Part shown: in pieces, positions 8,999 through 18,179 of the stretch
Layout of the letters: the number at the start of each line of letters is the position of its first letter
How positions within the stretch are numbered: the first letter of the stretch is position 1
DNA from: Streptomyces sp. TSRI0107
Lineage (GTDB): Bacteria; Actinomycetota; Actinomycetes; Streptomycetales; Streptomycetaceae
Reading direction: 5' to 3'
NCBI RefSeq assembly: GCF_001905845.1
Contig: NZ_LIVZ01000013.1
Location: 62,001 to 126,000 of the forward strand
Length of the DNA: 64,000 nucleotides
Made by a program: the position numbers and the translations under genes
The notes under the pieces: generated by a model
Databases searched by the model: none
What the model saw: the letters and a program-made list of their open reading frames with translations, nothing else
What the model was told of the DNA's origin: nothing

Positions 8999-10078
8999 AT
9001 GAACCAGTTGATCTATGGCGAGCGGTCGTGGAACCCGCTGGCGCGAACCGTCGAGCTGACCGAGGACGGGCTGCGCAGGGGCGGCAGGCTCACGCCGCTG
9101 AGCGAGCTGAACCTCGCTGCCATGGCCGAGGCGTTCCAGCGCGGGTACTGGCTCGGAGGCGGCGGGACGGAACGCCCGCTGGGGTTCCTGGAGGACGGGC
9201 CCGGCATCGTCCCGGTGACCCGCGTGACCGGCACCACCAAGCCGCTGAAGGTGCGGCAGGCCGCGGAGTTCGCCCGTACGCTGGGGGAACTGGCGGTACG
9301 GCAGTGCGGCGGGCCGGAGCAGGTGGCCGCGCTCGCTGCCCGGGCCCGGGTCGAGGGCGTACCGCTGTGGATCGCGCGCCGGTTCGCGCCGGGCCCGGCC
9401 GGGCCGATCGCCGTCGCCGTGGACCGGAATCTGGTGCGGGTGGACGTGTGGGGCCCGGACGCTCCCGTCGTACGGATACGGGCACCGTACGGCTTCCACC
9501 GCGATGCAAGCGACCCGTCCCGCGGACTGCGCCTGACCGTCGGCGATGTCACGGCGGAGCTCAGCCTTGAGATGAGAGTGCGCAAGTCCAAGAGGCGGGT
9601 GAGGGTCCGACTGCCCGCAGGGCACTGGGAGTTGCGGCGGGAGAACGCGAAGAGTTCGTGGCTGCTGCGCGACGAGCGGCGGGTCGCCCTCCTGACGCGT
9701 CACCGGGGGCGGCCGGAACCCGAGCCCGGCAGCGTCCTGCTGCCGTTGACCCCGGTGCGGTACGAGAGCTCCGACCCGCTGGACGCCGTCATGGCGCAGG
9801 TGTTCGCCGTCGCTTTCGGCATCGGAGACACGACAGGAGCGGCACGGTTCCGGGCCGAGCGACGTCGCCGGATGAACGGTGGAGAGCCGATCGCCGCCGA
9901 CGCGTGGTGGGACCGCCCGTGGTTCAGCAACCTCGGCAGGGGGCGGGACGACAACGAACCCGGCGGCGCCGACGGCTGGGGCGCGGACGGCGGTGACGGA
10001 GGGGACTCCGGCGGGGGAGACGGCGGAGGCGGTGACGGCGGCGGTGGCGGTGACGGCGGCGGGGGTGGCGGCGACTAG
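8999..10078 (+). CDS. hypothetical protein with Gly/Asp-rich C-terminal tail
   Basis: I do not recognise a family. The protein of about 359 residues has a mixed globular region of some 310 residues (MNQLIYGERSWNPLARTVEL...) and then a tail made almost only of Gly and Asp from about residue 320. It has no signal peptide and no membrane segment. ATG 8999 follows GGGGG at 8 nt; ATG 8984 is an alternative adding five residues. The globular part carries a basic stretch (MRVRKSKRRVRVRLPAG). The tail is typical of disordered C-termini in streptomycete proteins of unknown role. No operon partner. Confidence 0.72.
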   Translation: MNQLIYGERSWNPLARTVELTEDGLRRGGRLTPLSELNLAAMAEAFQRGYWLGGGGTERPLGFLEDGPGIVPVTRVTGTTKPLKVRQAAEFARTLGELAVRQCGGPEQVAALAARARVEGVPLWIARRFAPGPAGPIAVAVDRNLVRVDVWGPDAPVVRIRAPYGFHRDASDPSRGLRLTVGDVTAELSLEMRVRKSKRRVRVRLPAGHWELRRENAKSSWLLRDERRVALLTRHRGRPEPEPGSVLLPLTPVRYESSDPLDAVMAQVFAVAFGIGDTTGAARFRAERRRRMNGGEPIAADAWWDRPWFSNLGRGRDDNEPGGADGWGADGGDGGDSGGGDGGGGDGGGGGDGGGGGGD

Positions 10079-10101
10079 GGCCCGTCGGCGGGCATGAGCT
10101 T

Positions 10102-10157
10102 CGCGGCTGCTGCTGCCGCTGCTGCGACTGCGGTTGCGGTTGCGGTTGCGGCAGCGT
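10102..10157 (+). repeat. short tandem repeats GCTGCT / GCGGTT
   Basis: After the Gly-rich protein there is a low-complexity stretch with repeated GCTGCT, GCTGCGACTG and three copies of GCGGTT, ending near the stop of the convergent Mrr-like gene. Likely a slippage product. Confidence 0.7.
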
Positions 10158-10172
10158 AGAGCGGTCAGCCCC

Positions 10173-10985
10173 TCATCCTGCCCTGCCCTCGAAGCCGTCG
10201 GGGACCACCGCCCAAGGCTCCGCTGCCAGGCCGTCGCTCCAGGCGCGCAGGGCACTCCCGTCCACGCAGACGATGCCGCACTGCTCGGCGTACTCCACGG
10301 CCGGTGCGGTGAAGTCGCTGGTGGTGACGACGACGGCCACGTCGGCCTCGTGCACGGTGAAGCAGGTGCCTCCGAAGCGCTGCAGTTCCTGGGAGCCGAC
10401 CTTGTTCTCGACCCCGTAGCGCTTGCACTGGATGACCAGGCGCCGGCCGTCGGCGGTCAGCGCCACCACGTCGGCACCCAGGTCCCCGGCTCCGCCGACG
10501 ACCCGCACCTGCGAGCAGCCGTGCCGCACGCACAGCGCGGCCACCGCCTGCTCGAACTCGTCGGGGCTGAGGGCATCGTGGTCGAGGACGAGGGTCGGCT
10601 CCGGTGTCGCGTCCCGGTCGGCGGGGAAGGGCATGCCGGGCCGCGCGGGCCGGGGGTCCGTCGCCGGCGCGGTCTCGTCCAGGGCGTCCAGCGCCGTCGT
10701 CGTGGCTGCCTGGAGCGCCGCGGTGGTACGGCGTGCCAGCCGCGCCGCGGAGAGGCGGCGCCGGCGTCGTCCGTAGCCGAGGACGACGGCCACGACCAGC
10801 AGCGACAGCACGACCGCCCACAGCGGACGCCGCTCCACGACCCGCACCGCCGCGCGCGCGACCAGCCCCACGACGACCAGGATCACCGCGCTGAGACCGA
10901 AGAACATGGCTGTCGCGCGCAAGTCGAAGCGGCGCTCACGGTACGCGCGGCGCCCGGGGCGCTCCGGTATGGCCACCACGGTCAC
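10173..10985 (-). CDS. membrane-anchored Mrr-type restriction endonuclease domain protein
   Basis: Protein of 270 residues. Two hydrophobic segments lie near residues 27-48 and 52-71, followed by a basic cytoplasmic linker and a C-terminal Mrr-like PD-(D/E)XK nuclease domain: DEFEQAVAALCVRHG, then GDLGADVV with the catalytic Asp, then LVIQCKRY with the Gln-x-Lys. Mrr-family proteins cleave or bind modified or foreign DNA; several membrane-tethered versions occur in actinobacteria with unknown targets. The start GTG 10985 has a very strong site, GGAGGAAGGAG. It stands alone, with no methylase or partner beside it. Confidence 0.85.
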   Translation of the reverse strand: MTVVAIPERPGRRAYRERRFDLRATAMFFGLSAVILVVVGLVARAAVRVVERRPLWAVVLSLLVVAVVLGYGRRRRRLSAARLARRTTAALQAATTTALDALDETAPATDPRPARPGMPFPADRDATPEPTLVLDHDALSPDEFEQAVAALCVRHGCSQVRVVGGAGDLGADVVALTADGRRLVIQCKRYGVENKVGSQELQRFGGTCFTVHEADVAVVVTTSDFTAPAVEYAEQCGIVCVDGSALRAWSDGLAAEPWAVVPDGFEGRAG

Positions 10986-11083
10986 TCCTTCCTCCGGACC
11001 CTCCGGCGACGGAAACGAAAGATCACCTACGTCGTGTGCCCGCGTATGCTGCCCGTCAACTCCCCTGACCCGCGGAGGACTTC

Positions 11084-11563
11084 GTGCAGTTGCTGCCCCG
11101 CTCCCCGTCCGGCTGGACCATGGCCGTGTTCGGTGTCCTCGCCGCCGCGCTGGGCGTGGTCGGACTGATCGCCCCTGACACCCTGCTCGCGCTCATGGGT
11201 TTCACACCCACTGAGGGCTCCCGGCGCGCGGAGGGGGACCACACCCTGGTCTTCCTGACGGCGTCCTCCATGGCGGCGCTCAACATGGGCGTCTACTACG
11301 TGCTGGCCTCACTGGCCGACTGGAAGGCGTTCTTCCGCTGGACTGTCCCGTTCCGGCTGCTGACCTGCGTGGTCTTCATCCTGGCGGTGGTCGGCGGCCG
11401 TGCTCCGTCCGGCTTCCTCGGGGTGGGCCTGTGGGAGGGCGCCGGCGCGGTCGTCACGGCTGCGGCGCTCCGGTACGAGCGGCGGCGGCGTACGCCGCCT
11501 CAGCTCAGTCGGTGCCCTTCACCGGGACCGAGGTCTCCCAGACGAATCCGTCCGGGTCGGTGA
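11084..11563 (+). CDS. small integral membrane protein, unknown function
   Basis: Protein of 159 residues with about four membrane helices (VFGVLAAALGVVGLIAP; AALNMGVYYVLASL; PFRLLTCVVFILAVV; GAGAVVTAAAL) and a basic C-terminus. The start GTG 11084 has CGGAGG upstream. Its last 59 nt overlap the convergent VOC gene. No catalytic motif is visible. It resembles small actinobacterial DUF membrane proteins I cannot name. Confidence 0.7.
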   Translation: MQLLPRSPSGWTMAVFGVLAAALGVVGLIAPDTLLALMGFTPTEGSRRAEGDHTLVFLTASSMAALNMGVYYVLASLADWKAFFRWTVPFRLLTCVVFILAVVGGRAPSGFLGVGLWEGAGAVVTAAALRYERRRRTPPQLSRCPSPGPRSPRRIRPGR

Positions 11564-12137
11564 ACGGGCTGCCGGCGCCGGACAGCACGATCCGGTGCGA
11601 CCCCGTGCCGTCGGCGGGGACACCCGCGACCTTGGCGAGAGCGCGCCGCTTGTACAGCGACAGCTTGACGGTGCCCGGCCCGGAGGCGAACTCGACGTAC
11701 TTGCCGCCGAAGCTCTTGGCCACGGTGAGGCCCTGATCGACGTAGAACTGCTTGCTGGCCTTCACGTCCTCGACACCGAGCAGCAGCACGAGTTCGTCGA
11801 CATCCCGGGTGACCGGGCCGGTGTCCTTCTTGCTCGACGTCGCGATCTGCCAGATCGTGCCGTCCGGTGCCTGCACGACGCCGCCGTATCCCCACAGCGA
11901 CTTCGACGCGGGTTTGACGACGGCGGCTCCGGCGTCCCGTGCCGCGCCGACGAGCGCGTCGACGTTGCCCGGCTGGGACACCACGAGCGACAGCGTGAAA
12001 CCGCGGAAGCCGGTCGTGGGGGCCTCGGAGCCGCGCAGGCGCACCCGCGACGGGTCCAGTCCGAAGGCGGTGGAGTAGAAGTGGGCGGCGGCCGCGGTGT
12101 CGGCGACCTCGAGGGTGACGGAGTCGATGAAGTTCAT
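11505..12137 (-). CDS. VOC family (glyoxalase-like) protein
   Basis: Protein of 210 residues with two consecutive vicinal-oxygen-chelate modules: the first starts FIDSVTLEVADTAAAAHFY, the second ELVLLLGVEDVKASKQFY. Such proteins bind a metal and act as glyoxalases, dioxygenases or antibiotic-binding proteins; the substrate cannot be told. I chose ATG 12137 (MNFIDSVTLEV) because upstream codons run through a GGCTGCCC repeat and look non-coding. It is monocistronic, and its 3' end overlaps the end of the convergent membrane protein gene. Confidence 0.82.
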   Translation of the reverse strand: MNFIDSVTLEVADTAAAAHFYSTAFGLDPSRVRLRGSEAPTTGFRGFTLSLVVSQPGNVDALVGAARDAGAAVVKPASKSLWGYGGVVQAPDGTIWQIATSSKKDTGPVTRDVDELVLLLGVEDVKASKQFYVDQGLTVAKSFGGKYVEFASGPGTVKLSLYKRRALAKVAGVPADGTGSHRIVLSGAGSPFTDPDGFVWETSVPVKGTD

Positions 12138-12197
12138 GTCTGTGACGGTAGGGGCGACCGGGTCATCGACGCTTCTCGAAAACTGATCAGTCCCTGC

Positions 12198-12250
12198 GGC
12201 TGCCCGGCTGCCCGGCTGCCCGGCTGCCCGGGTGCCTGGCTGCCCGGCTC
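12198..12250 (+). repeat. GGCTGCCC tandem repeat
   Basis: About six imperfect copies of GGCTGCCC lie between the VOC start and the sirtuin stop. Low-complexity intergenic repeat. Confidence 0.8.
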
Positions 12251-12265
12251 CCCGCCGTCCCCCTG

Positions 12266-13198
12266 TCATCCGGAGCCCGGATCGGACCCCGTGGCCGGAG
12301 CCGGGCTGGGCGTCGAGCCGACGGGGATGCCCAGCCGGTCCGCCACGGCGGTGAGGGACGGCCCCAGCGGGAGCGCGACCCGCGTGAGGGCGTGCCGGTC
12401 GCCCCGCGTCGGGTCCCGGTTGACGATCAGCACCGGCTTCCCGGCCTGGGCCGCCTGGCGAACGAATCGCAGCCCGGACATCACCGTCAGAGACGAGCCC
12501 AGAACCAGCACCGAGGTCGCCTCGCGGACCAGGTCACGGCAGTGCTCGACCCGGCGTGGCGGCACGGCCTCCCCGAAGAACACCACGTCCGGTTTGAGGA
12601 TGCCGCCGCAGAGCGTGCAGGGGACCACGCGGAAGTCCCCGACCTGCTCGTCGGTGAGGTCGGCGTCACCGTCCGGGTTGATGCCCGCGGCCACCGGCTC
12701 GAACCCCGCGTTGGCCTCCTCCAGCCGCCGGGCGAGTTCACGGCGCGGGCTGAGGGTGCCGCAGGAGAGGCAGACGACCTGGGCCAGGCTTCCGTGGAGT
12801 TCCACGACACCGTCGCTGCCGGCGGCCTGGTGCAGACCGTCGACGTTCTGCGTGATGACCCCCGCGAGCAGGCCGTGCCGCCCGAACGCCGCCACGGCCC
12901 GGTGCCCGGCATTGGGGCGGGCCCGGCCGAAGGTGCGCCAGCCGAGGTGGCTGCGCGCCCAGTACCGGCGCCGGGCCTGCGCGCTGCCGGTGAAGTCCTG
13001 GTAGGTCATCGGGGTGTGCCGGCTCAGGCTCCCGCCCTCGCCCCGGTAGTCGGGGATGCCGGACTCCGTGGAGATGCCCGCCCCGCTGAGCACCAGCACA
13101 CCGCCGGTGCTCAGCGCCTCGACGACCGGCTCCGGATCCGTGGTGCCCGGCGGCAGGTCGTCGCCGGGGGTCCAGCTCAGAGTGGGGCGCATGCGCAT
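12266..13198 (-). CDS. Sir2 family NAD-dependent protein deacylase
   Basis: Sirtuin of 310 residues that removes acyl groups from protein lysines using NAD. Visible motifs are GAGISTESGIPDYRG (NAD binding), TQNVDGLH, the catalytic His in ELHGS, and two Cys pairs for structural zinc (CLSC and CTLC). The zinc module holds an insertion of about 45 residues between the pairs. A class II/IV-like order is likely, but acyl specificity is not readable. The start is taken at 13198 (MRMRPTLSW); a shorter start at the next Met is possible. It precedes no obvious acetyltransferase partner. Confidence 0.92.
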   Translation of the reverse strand: MRMRPTLSWTPGDDLPPGTTDPEPVVEALSTGGVLVLSGAGISTESGIPDYRGEGGSLSRHTPMTYQDFTGSAQARRRYWARSHLGWRTFGRARPNAGHRAVAAFGRHGLLAGVITQNVDGLHQAAGSDGVVELHGSLAQVVCLSCGTLSPRRELARRLEEANAGFEPVAAGINPDGDADLTDEQVGDFRVVPCTLCGGILKPDVVFFGEAVPPRRVEHCRDLVREATSVLVLGSSLTVMSGLRFVRQAAQAGKPVLIVNRDPTRGDRHALTRVALPLGPSLTAVADRLGIPVGSTPSPAPATGSDPGSG

Positions 13199-13272
13199 GC
13201 CGCCAGGGTACGCAGTCCGCCGGAGGCGTCCCTGACCCGCACCGTCGACCGAGCGGCCACGCCGGACGCGCC

Positions 13273-14022
13273 CTAGACGGCCTCGACGACGAAGAACAGG
13301 AAGCAGGGCCGGGTCGAAAGGTCCCGGAAACCGTCGGGGAACAGGTCACGGGCGGCCGGGTCGGGCTGCGGCTCGCTGATGCCGGCGACGCGGAAGCCGG
13401 CGGCGGTGAAGGCGTCGATCATCGCGTGCAGCGGCTTGCGCCAGAACCTGATCGGGACCGACCGCCCGCCGAACGTCCACTCGAAGGCATAGCTGGTGTT
13501 CGCGAAGTAGTCGGGCCGGGGATCCTGGATCGTGTACGCCACGAACGGATGGTCCACCGACGCGATCAGCCGGCCGCCGGGCCTGAGCACGCGCCGCAGC
13601 TCGGCCAGCGTCGGCCCCCAGTCCTCCAGATAGTGCAGCACCAGCGACGCGACCACGTCGTCGAACGCGCCGTCGGCGAACGGCAGAGGGTCGCGCAGGT
13701 CGACCACGTGCAGGGCGGCGTCGTCCCCGAGCCGTCGCCTCGCCAGCGCCAGCATTTCGGCGCTGGCGTCGATGCCGGTGACGACCGCGCCCCGGTCGCG
13801 CAGCGCGGCGGACAGGGGGCCCGAGCCGCAGCCGGCGTCCAGGATCCGACGGCCCGCCACGTCCCCGGCCAGGGCCACCATCGCGGGCCGCGCGTAGTAC
13901 GCGTTCACGAGGCTGTGCTCGCTCTCCGCGGAGTAGGCCTCGGCGAAGCTGTCATAGTCGTTCACCCGCGCCGGATGCGCGGACTGGGCGAAGCTCTCGG
14001 GCACGTCGGTCACTCGGTCCAT
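13273..14022 (-). CDS. class I SAM-dependent methyltransferase
   Basis: Protein of 249 residues with SAM motif I ILDAGCGSG, the acidic residue in VTGIDAS, and the post-I/II region LPFADGAFDDVVASLVLHY, typical of the Methyltransf_11 group of small-molecule methyltransferases. I take ATG 14022 (MDRVTDVPES) because AGGGAG sits 6 nt before it; a GTG seven codons earlier overlaps that site. The substrate is unknown. Neighbours do not form a pathway. Confidence 0.88.
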   Translation of the reverse strand: MDRVTDVPESFAQSAHPARVNDYDSFAEAYSAESEHSLVNAYYARPAMVALAGDVAGRRILDAGCGSGPLSAALRDRGAVVTGIDASAEMLALARRRLGDDAALHVVDLRDPLPFADGAFDDVVASLVLHYLEDWGPTLAELRRVLRPGGRLIASVDHPFVAYTIQDPRPDYFANTSYAFEWTFGGRSVPIRFWRKPLHAMIDAFTAAGFRVAGISEPQPDPAARDLFPDGFRDLSTRPCFLFFVVEAV

Positions 14023-14109
14023 CAATCGCTCCCTGTCAGTCACACGAGATGATCACACGACCCTGAACCCGCTCACCGAGCTGGTCGTCTCCGGCGGCCA
14101 CGCGTACGC

Positions 14110-15174
14110 CTACGAGCCGGCGCGGCTCAGCGTCCAGCGGTGCAGCCGGTCGCCGTCGCGGGTGACCCAGGTTCCGTCTCCCAGTACGGTGACGTCCTCG
14201 CCCACCGGCACCGGGTAGCTCAGCCGACCGAGCGGACGCAGTGTGCCGGCGTCGAGCAGCCAGTGCCGCGTCTCCGGCGCCCCTCCCGGGTACACCCGGC
14301 CGGGGACCAGCACATGGCGCCCGTCCAGGACCTCCGCGGAGTGGAACTCGTCGTTCTCCGGGTCGACGGCCAGCTCCGCCAGATCCAGCAGCGCCGTCCG
14401 CTCCCCGGAGCCGAGGTCGTACGACGCCAGCTCGTCGCGGTCGTCGTCGAGCAACATGTGCTCGGCGTACCGCTGGGTCAGTACCCGGGAGCCGGGGAGG
14501 AATCCCGCCAGCGCGCGCATCCACGTGCCGCCGAGGACGTCGAGACCGTCGGCGCGCGGCTCGGCCCACCAGGTCGACCAGCTGTGCCAGGCGGTCCAGC
14601 AGGACACCACGACCGCGCCGCCGTCCGGACGCCAGGAGGCCACGGTGGCGGACGCCAGCGAACGGATCTGCCGTCGGCCGAGCACGTCGCCGGTCGCCGC
14701 GTCCAGGAGCAGCAGGTCGTCCCAGGTGTAGTTGCGGCCCGGCTCCAGGTCGTACACCAGGGCCGCCTTCTCCTGGTCGGGTTCCAGCGTCGGCACGACG
14801 ACGCACACCAGCCGCCCGTCCGGGCTGACGGCCGGGGCGGAGTGCGCCCGGGCGGCGCCGTGCCATGGGTCATGGGTCAGTTCCCAGCGCGGGCCGCCGT
14901 CGGGGCCCACCGCCCGCACGGACGAGCCCCCGGCCACTACGAATCCGCCGTCGGGCGTGGGAACCGCCCGTTCGTGCTCCTCCGTCCGCAGGGCGGCACT
15001 CGGGCCCGCGCTCCTTCCCGCGAGGAAGTCCTCGCGGTCGTGCACCTCCAGCAGCCCGGGCGTGCGGACGACGAGCCGCCCGCCGCCGATCGCCTCGCAT
15101 GTGCCCCGCACCGGCGTCGTGCCGAGCGGCACCACGTCGACCCGTTCGTCCCCCGTCGTATCCATGACGTGCAT
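14110..15174 (-). CDS. beta-propeller-like hypothetical protein
   Basis: Protein of about 354 residues with repeated blade-like segments, for example AVSPDGRLVCVVVP, ASWRPDGGAVVVSCW and VTVLGDGTWVTRDGD, which suggest a WD40/PQQ-like propeller. No signal peptide, so cytosolic. ATG 15174 (MHVMDTTGDE) or the ATG three codons later both fit; neither has a strong ribosome site. Related streptomycete proteins are annotated only as hypothetical. It ends in WTLSRAGS. Confidence 0.7.
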   Translation of the reverse strand: MHVMDTTGDERVDVVPLGTTPVRGTCEAIGGGRLVVRTPGLLEVHDREDFLAGRSAGPSAALRTEEHERAVPTPDGGFVVAGGSSVRAVGPDGGPRWELTHDPWHGAARAHSAPAVSPDGRLVCVVVPTLEPDQEKAALVYDLEPGRNYTWDDLLLLDAATGDVLGRRQIRSLASATVASWRPDGGAVVVSCWTAWHSWSTWWAEPRADGLDVLGGTWMRALAGFLPGSRVLTQRYAEHMLLDDDRDELASYDLGSGERTALLDLAELAVDPENDEFHSAEVLDGRHVLVPGRVYPGGAPETRHWLLDAGTLRPLGRLSYPVPVGEDVTVLGDGTWVTRDGDRLHRWTLSRAGS

Positions 15175-15245
15175 GCTCGCAAGCCCCGCGCGGGCCCCGC
15201 CAGCCGTTTTGAGTGGCCGGCGGCGGAGTGTACGCACCAGGACGG

Positions 15246-15527
15246 TCAGTCCAACCACTGCTCCCAGCGGGCACGGGGCGGATCACAATGGCCTGACTCG
15301 ACGGCCTGCCGGTAGGCGCGGGCGACGAGTTCCTCGTCCGACCGGACTCGGCCGTCGCCGTCGGGGAGACTGTGCCCGTTGCCGTCGGTGAGCCGGGACA
15401 CGCCGACGACACAGTCGGGGCCCACCGTCCGGGTCGCATACCAACCCAGGACCACGGCAGCCAGGGCGACGATTGTGCAGGCGATGACATGTAACTTTCT
15501 CGGCCTGCCGACTTCATGCCAGATCAC
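15246..15527 (-). CDS. small single-pass membrane protein
   Basis: A 93-residue protein with one N-terminal hydrophobic segment (LHVIACTIVALAAVVLGWYA) after a basic start, then a hydrophilic extracytoplasmic part with two Cys residues. It starts with GTG 15527 (MIWHEVGRPRK). It sits just upstream of the propeller protein gene on the same strand. Function not recognised. Confidence 0.6.
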   Translation of the reverse strand: MIWHEVGRPRKLHVIACTIVALAAVVLGWYATRTVGPDCVVGVSRLTDGNGHSLPDGDGRVRSDEELVARAYRQAVESGHCDPPRARWEQWLD

Positions 15528-15591
15528 CGGCGCATCGTACTGAGTGCGGTGGCGGCTGAACGGCGCCTGCGGTACTTATCGGCCGAGTCCG

Positions 15592-15601
15592 CCCCCCCCC
15601 C
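15592..15601 (+). repeat. poly-C tract of 10 bases
   Basis: Homopolymer of 10 C between the small membrane protein and the DUF1152 gene. Intergenic. Confidence 0.9.
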
Positions 15602-15618
15602 GGATCTCCCGCCGCGCG

Positions 15619-16578
15619 TCAGTGCGGGATGCGGCGGGGCGGCCGGGTGACCGTCTCGTCCCTGAACTCCGCGATGACGCCGGCGACCTGGCGCATCAGA
15701 TGGGTGTTCTCGATCCGGTCGAGATACAGGCAGCGGTCGGCCAGCCCTCTCAGCTCGAAGACGAAGCACAGCGACATCAACGGGTTGACGAACAGCTCGC
15801 TGCCCCGGGTGCGCGTGGTGAACCGGACGTCGCCGAAGGAACCGCGGATCGCGGCCGCGACGGAGCCGTTGACGATGCTGGGGTGGTCGGGGGTGTGGTC
15901 CTGCGCGTGGGCGACGGCGTCCAGGTAGAGGGCGCCCTCCCGGGTCGTGCGGGATATCGAGAACGCGCCGAGGTAGGCGCCGTCGCGCTCCAGGGCGGCG
16001 ATGTTCTCCAGCACCAGGCCGTGACTGACCCCGTGGTGCGCGTCCACGCCGAACCCGACGGACACCACGAGCCGTTCGGGTACGTCGTCCAGCCCGGCCA
16101 GCGCCGCCACGCTGGTCAGGTCCTCCTCCGGGGTGCCGAGTCCCGCCTCGTCACCGCGCATCAGGATGTCGGTGCCGCCGTCCACCAGGACCACCGCGTC
16201 GATCCGGTGATGGTCGATCAGCGCTCGGTACGCCGCACGCAGCGGCTGGACGCCCGTCCGCGGAAAGGCGTGGACGGTACTGGGGTACCGGTGCAGGGCC
16301 AGCCACTGGGCCAGGGTCCGCTCGGGGAAGTACGTCTGGTGCGGTGCCGAACGCGGAGTCACCACCGCCACGTCCGGCACGAGCCAGTCCTCCGACGGCA
16401 GTCCCTCGACCGCGCTGAACGTGAGGTTGGCCAGATGGACCTCCTTGCCCTGGTGCATCAGGTCGAGGGCGATCGGCAGTCCGGCATAGATGTCGAAACC
16501 GCCTCCGGCACCCGAGACGAGTACGCGCTCGGCGCCTTCGAGGCGGGAGAACAGCGGATTGGTGTGCAGGGCCGTCAT
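15619..16578 (-). CDS. DUF1152 domain protein
   Basis: Protein of 319 residues. The opening TNPLFSRLEGAERVLVSGAGGGFDIYAGLPIAL is typical of DUF1152 (shown in pieces: NPLFSRLEGA, LVSGAGGGFD, IYAGLPIAL). The conserved GAGGG and DAVVLVDGGTD segments suggest a nucleotide or nucleoside-binding Rossmann-like fold; no biochemical role is established as far as I know. ATG 16578 (MTALHTNPLF) is the family start; earlier codons are divergent and basic. Monocistronic, divergent from the FAD oxidase gene. Confidence 0.85.
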   Translation of the reverse strand: MTALHTNPLFSRLEGAERVLVSGAGGGFDIYAGLPIALDLMHQGKEVHLANLTFSAVEGLPSEDWLVPDVAVVTPRSAPHQTYFPERTLAQWLALHRYPSTVHAFPRTGVQPLRAAYRALIDHHRIDAVVLVDGGTDILMRGDEAGLGTPEEDLTSVAALAGLDDVPERLVVSVGFGVDAHHGVSHGLVLENIAALERDGAYLGAFSISRTTREGALYLDAVAHAQDHTPDHPSIVNGSVAAAIRGSFGDVRFTTRTRGSELFVNPLMSLCFVFELRGLADRCLYLDRIENTHLMRQVAGVIAEFRDETVTRPPRRIPH

Positions 16579-16763
16579 GATGATCAGTGTGACGGGCCGG
16601 CATGGGTGGAGGCCCGCGATTTCGGCGACGCCGACGGCGCTCCGCACCGGTACCTCGGCCGGTCCGGGGCGTGAGAGGTCCCGCATGCGGGCCCCGCGAC
16701 CCCGCACTAGCGTGGAAGAACAGGGCGACAGCCAGCAGCGCGCACCGGGGAGGGTGAACGCTG

Positions 16764-18179
16764 ATGCCGGAAGAGCACGGCGGCAGAATGTCGGACACCG
16801 CGGAGCAGGCGATGGCGGACGACCTGCGCGCCTCCCTCCAAGGCGAGGTGATCGACCGCGGGGACCCCCGGTACGACGAGGCCCGGACCGTGTGGAACGG
16901 TCTGATCGACCGCCGTCCAGCGCTCATCGCGCGGTGCTCCGGCACGGCGGACGTGGTCGAGGCGGTGCGGGTCGCGCGGGAACACCGGCCCGCCGTCAGT
17001 ATCCGCGGAGGCGGGCACCAGGTCGCGGGCAGTGGGGTGTGCGACGACGGACTGGTGATCGACCTGTCCCGCATGAAGGGCGTGCACGTCGACCCCGCCG
17101 CCCGGACCGCGCGGGCCCAGGCGGGAGTGAGGTGGGGCGAACTCGACCGTGAGACCCAGCTGCACGCGCTGGCCACACCGGGCGGGGAGATCTCGGCCAC
17201 CGGGATCGCGGGCCTCACGCTCGGCGGCGGCTTCGGCTTCGTGATGCGGACGTTCGGTCTGAGCTGCGACAGCGTCCGCTCACTGGAGATCGTCACCGCG
17301 GACGGCACGGTACGCACGGCGAACCGGGAAGAGGAACCCGAGCTGTTCTGGGCGGCGCGCGGCGGCGGCCGGGGCCTCGGAGTGGTCACGTCCTTCGAGT
17401 TCGGCCTCCACGAGCTCGGCCCCGAGGTCGCCGGTGCGCTGGTCCTCCACCCGTGGGAGCGCGCCGAGGACGTGCTGCGGGCCTGGCGGGACGCGGCGTA
17501 CACCGCGCCGGAGACCGTCACGCCGGAACTCCTGCTGTGGAGCGTCCCTGCGGCCCCCGTGATCCCGCAGGAACTGCACGGAGCCAACTGCGTGATGATC
17601 GGCGCCGTGTACGGGGGACCGCCGGACGACGGTGCCACCGCCGCGCTGGCGCCGCAGCGCGAACTGGGCCCGCCGCTCATCGACCTGAGCGGCACCATGC
17701 CCTACGTGATGCTGCAGAGCGCCAACACCTGGCGGTTCCCCGACGGCGAGCGCTACTTCATGAAGTCGCACTTCGTGGACGAGCTGAGCGACGAGGCCAT
17801 CAGGACCCTGGTGGACTGGTACTCCCGGCGGCCCACCCCGGAAAGTCTCATCGTCGTCCGCACCCTCGGCGGCGCGATAGCCCGCGTCGGCCCCGACGAC
17901 AGCGCGTTCGCGTACCGGTCCGCGCGCCACAACGTGAGCATCGACGCGGGCTGGCAGGACCCGGCGCTCGACGAGACCGCGATCGAGTGGGCGCGCTCGG
18001 CGTGGGACGCGATGAAACCGTTCTCCAGCGGCGGGACGTACGTCAACTTCGCCGGCCTCGGCGAGGACGCGGGCGAGCCGCAGGGCACGGTCTTCGGCTC
18101 CCACGAGGAGCGCCTGCGACGCACCCGGGCCATGTACGACCCGGACGGTCTCTTCGCCATGGCAGCCCGCAGACCGTGA
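16764..18179 (+). CDS. FAD-linked oxidoreductase, BBE/6-HDNO type
   Basis: Flavoprotein of 471 residues. The PCMH-type FAD domain covers about residues 45-215, with the covalent-FAD His in SIRGGGHQVAGSG, and a berberine-bridge C-terminal motif (YVNFAGLG...RRTRAMYDPDGLF). At the place where bicovalent enzymes carry Cys the sequence is GIAGLTLGGG, so flavin attachment should be through His only. Such enzymes oxidise amines, sugars or natural products; the substrate is not readable. Start ATG 16764 has GGGAGG about 10 nt upstream. No signal peptide. Confidence 0.9.
   Translation: MPEEHGGRMSDTAEQAMADDLRASLQGEVIDRGDPRYDEARTVWNGLIDRRPALIARCSGTADVVEAVRVAREHRPAVSIRGGGHQVAGSGVCDDGLVIDLSRMKGVHVDPAARTARAQAGVRWGELDRETQLHALATPGGEISATGIAGLTLGGGFGFVMRTFGLSCDSVRSLEIVTADGTVRTANREEEPELFWAARGGGRGLGVVTSFEFGLHELGPEVAGALVLHPWERAEDVLRAWRDAAYTAPETVTPELLLWSVPAAPVIPQELHGANCVMIGAVYGGPPDDGATAALAPQRELGPPLIDLSGTMPYVMLQSANTWRFPDGERYFMKSHFVDELSDEAIRTLVDWYSRRPTPESLIVVRTLGGAIARVGPDDSAFAYRSARHNVSIDAGWQDPALDETAIEWARSAWDAMKPFSSGGTYVNFAGLGEDAGEPQGTVFGSHEERLRRTRAMYDPDGLFAMAARRP

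Noticed and set aside
14036..14110. Protein-like + strand reading (LNPLTELVVSGGHAYAYEP) between two genes
   Set aside because: Too short, no start, no stop of its own; could be chance in high GC sequence.
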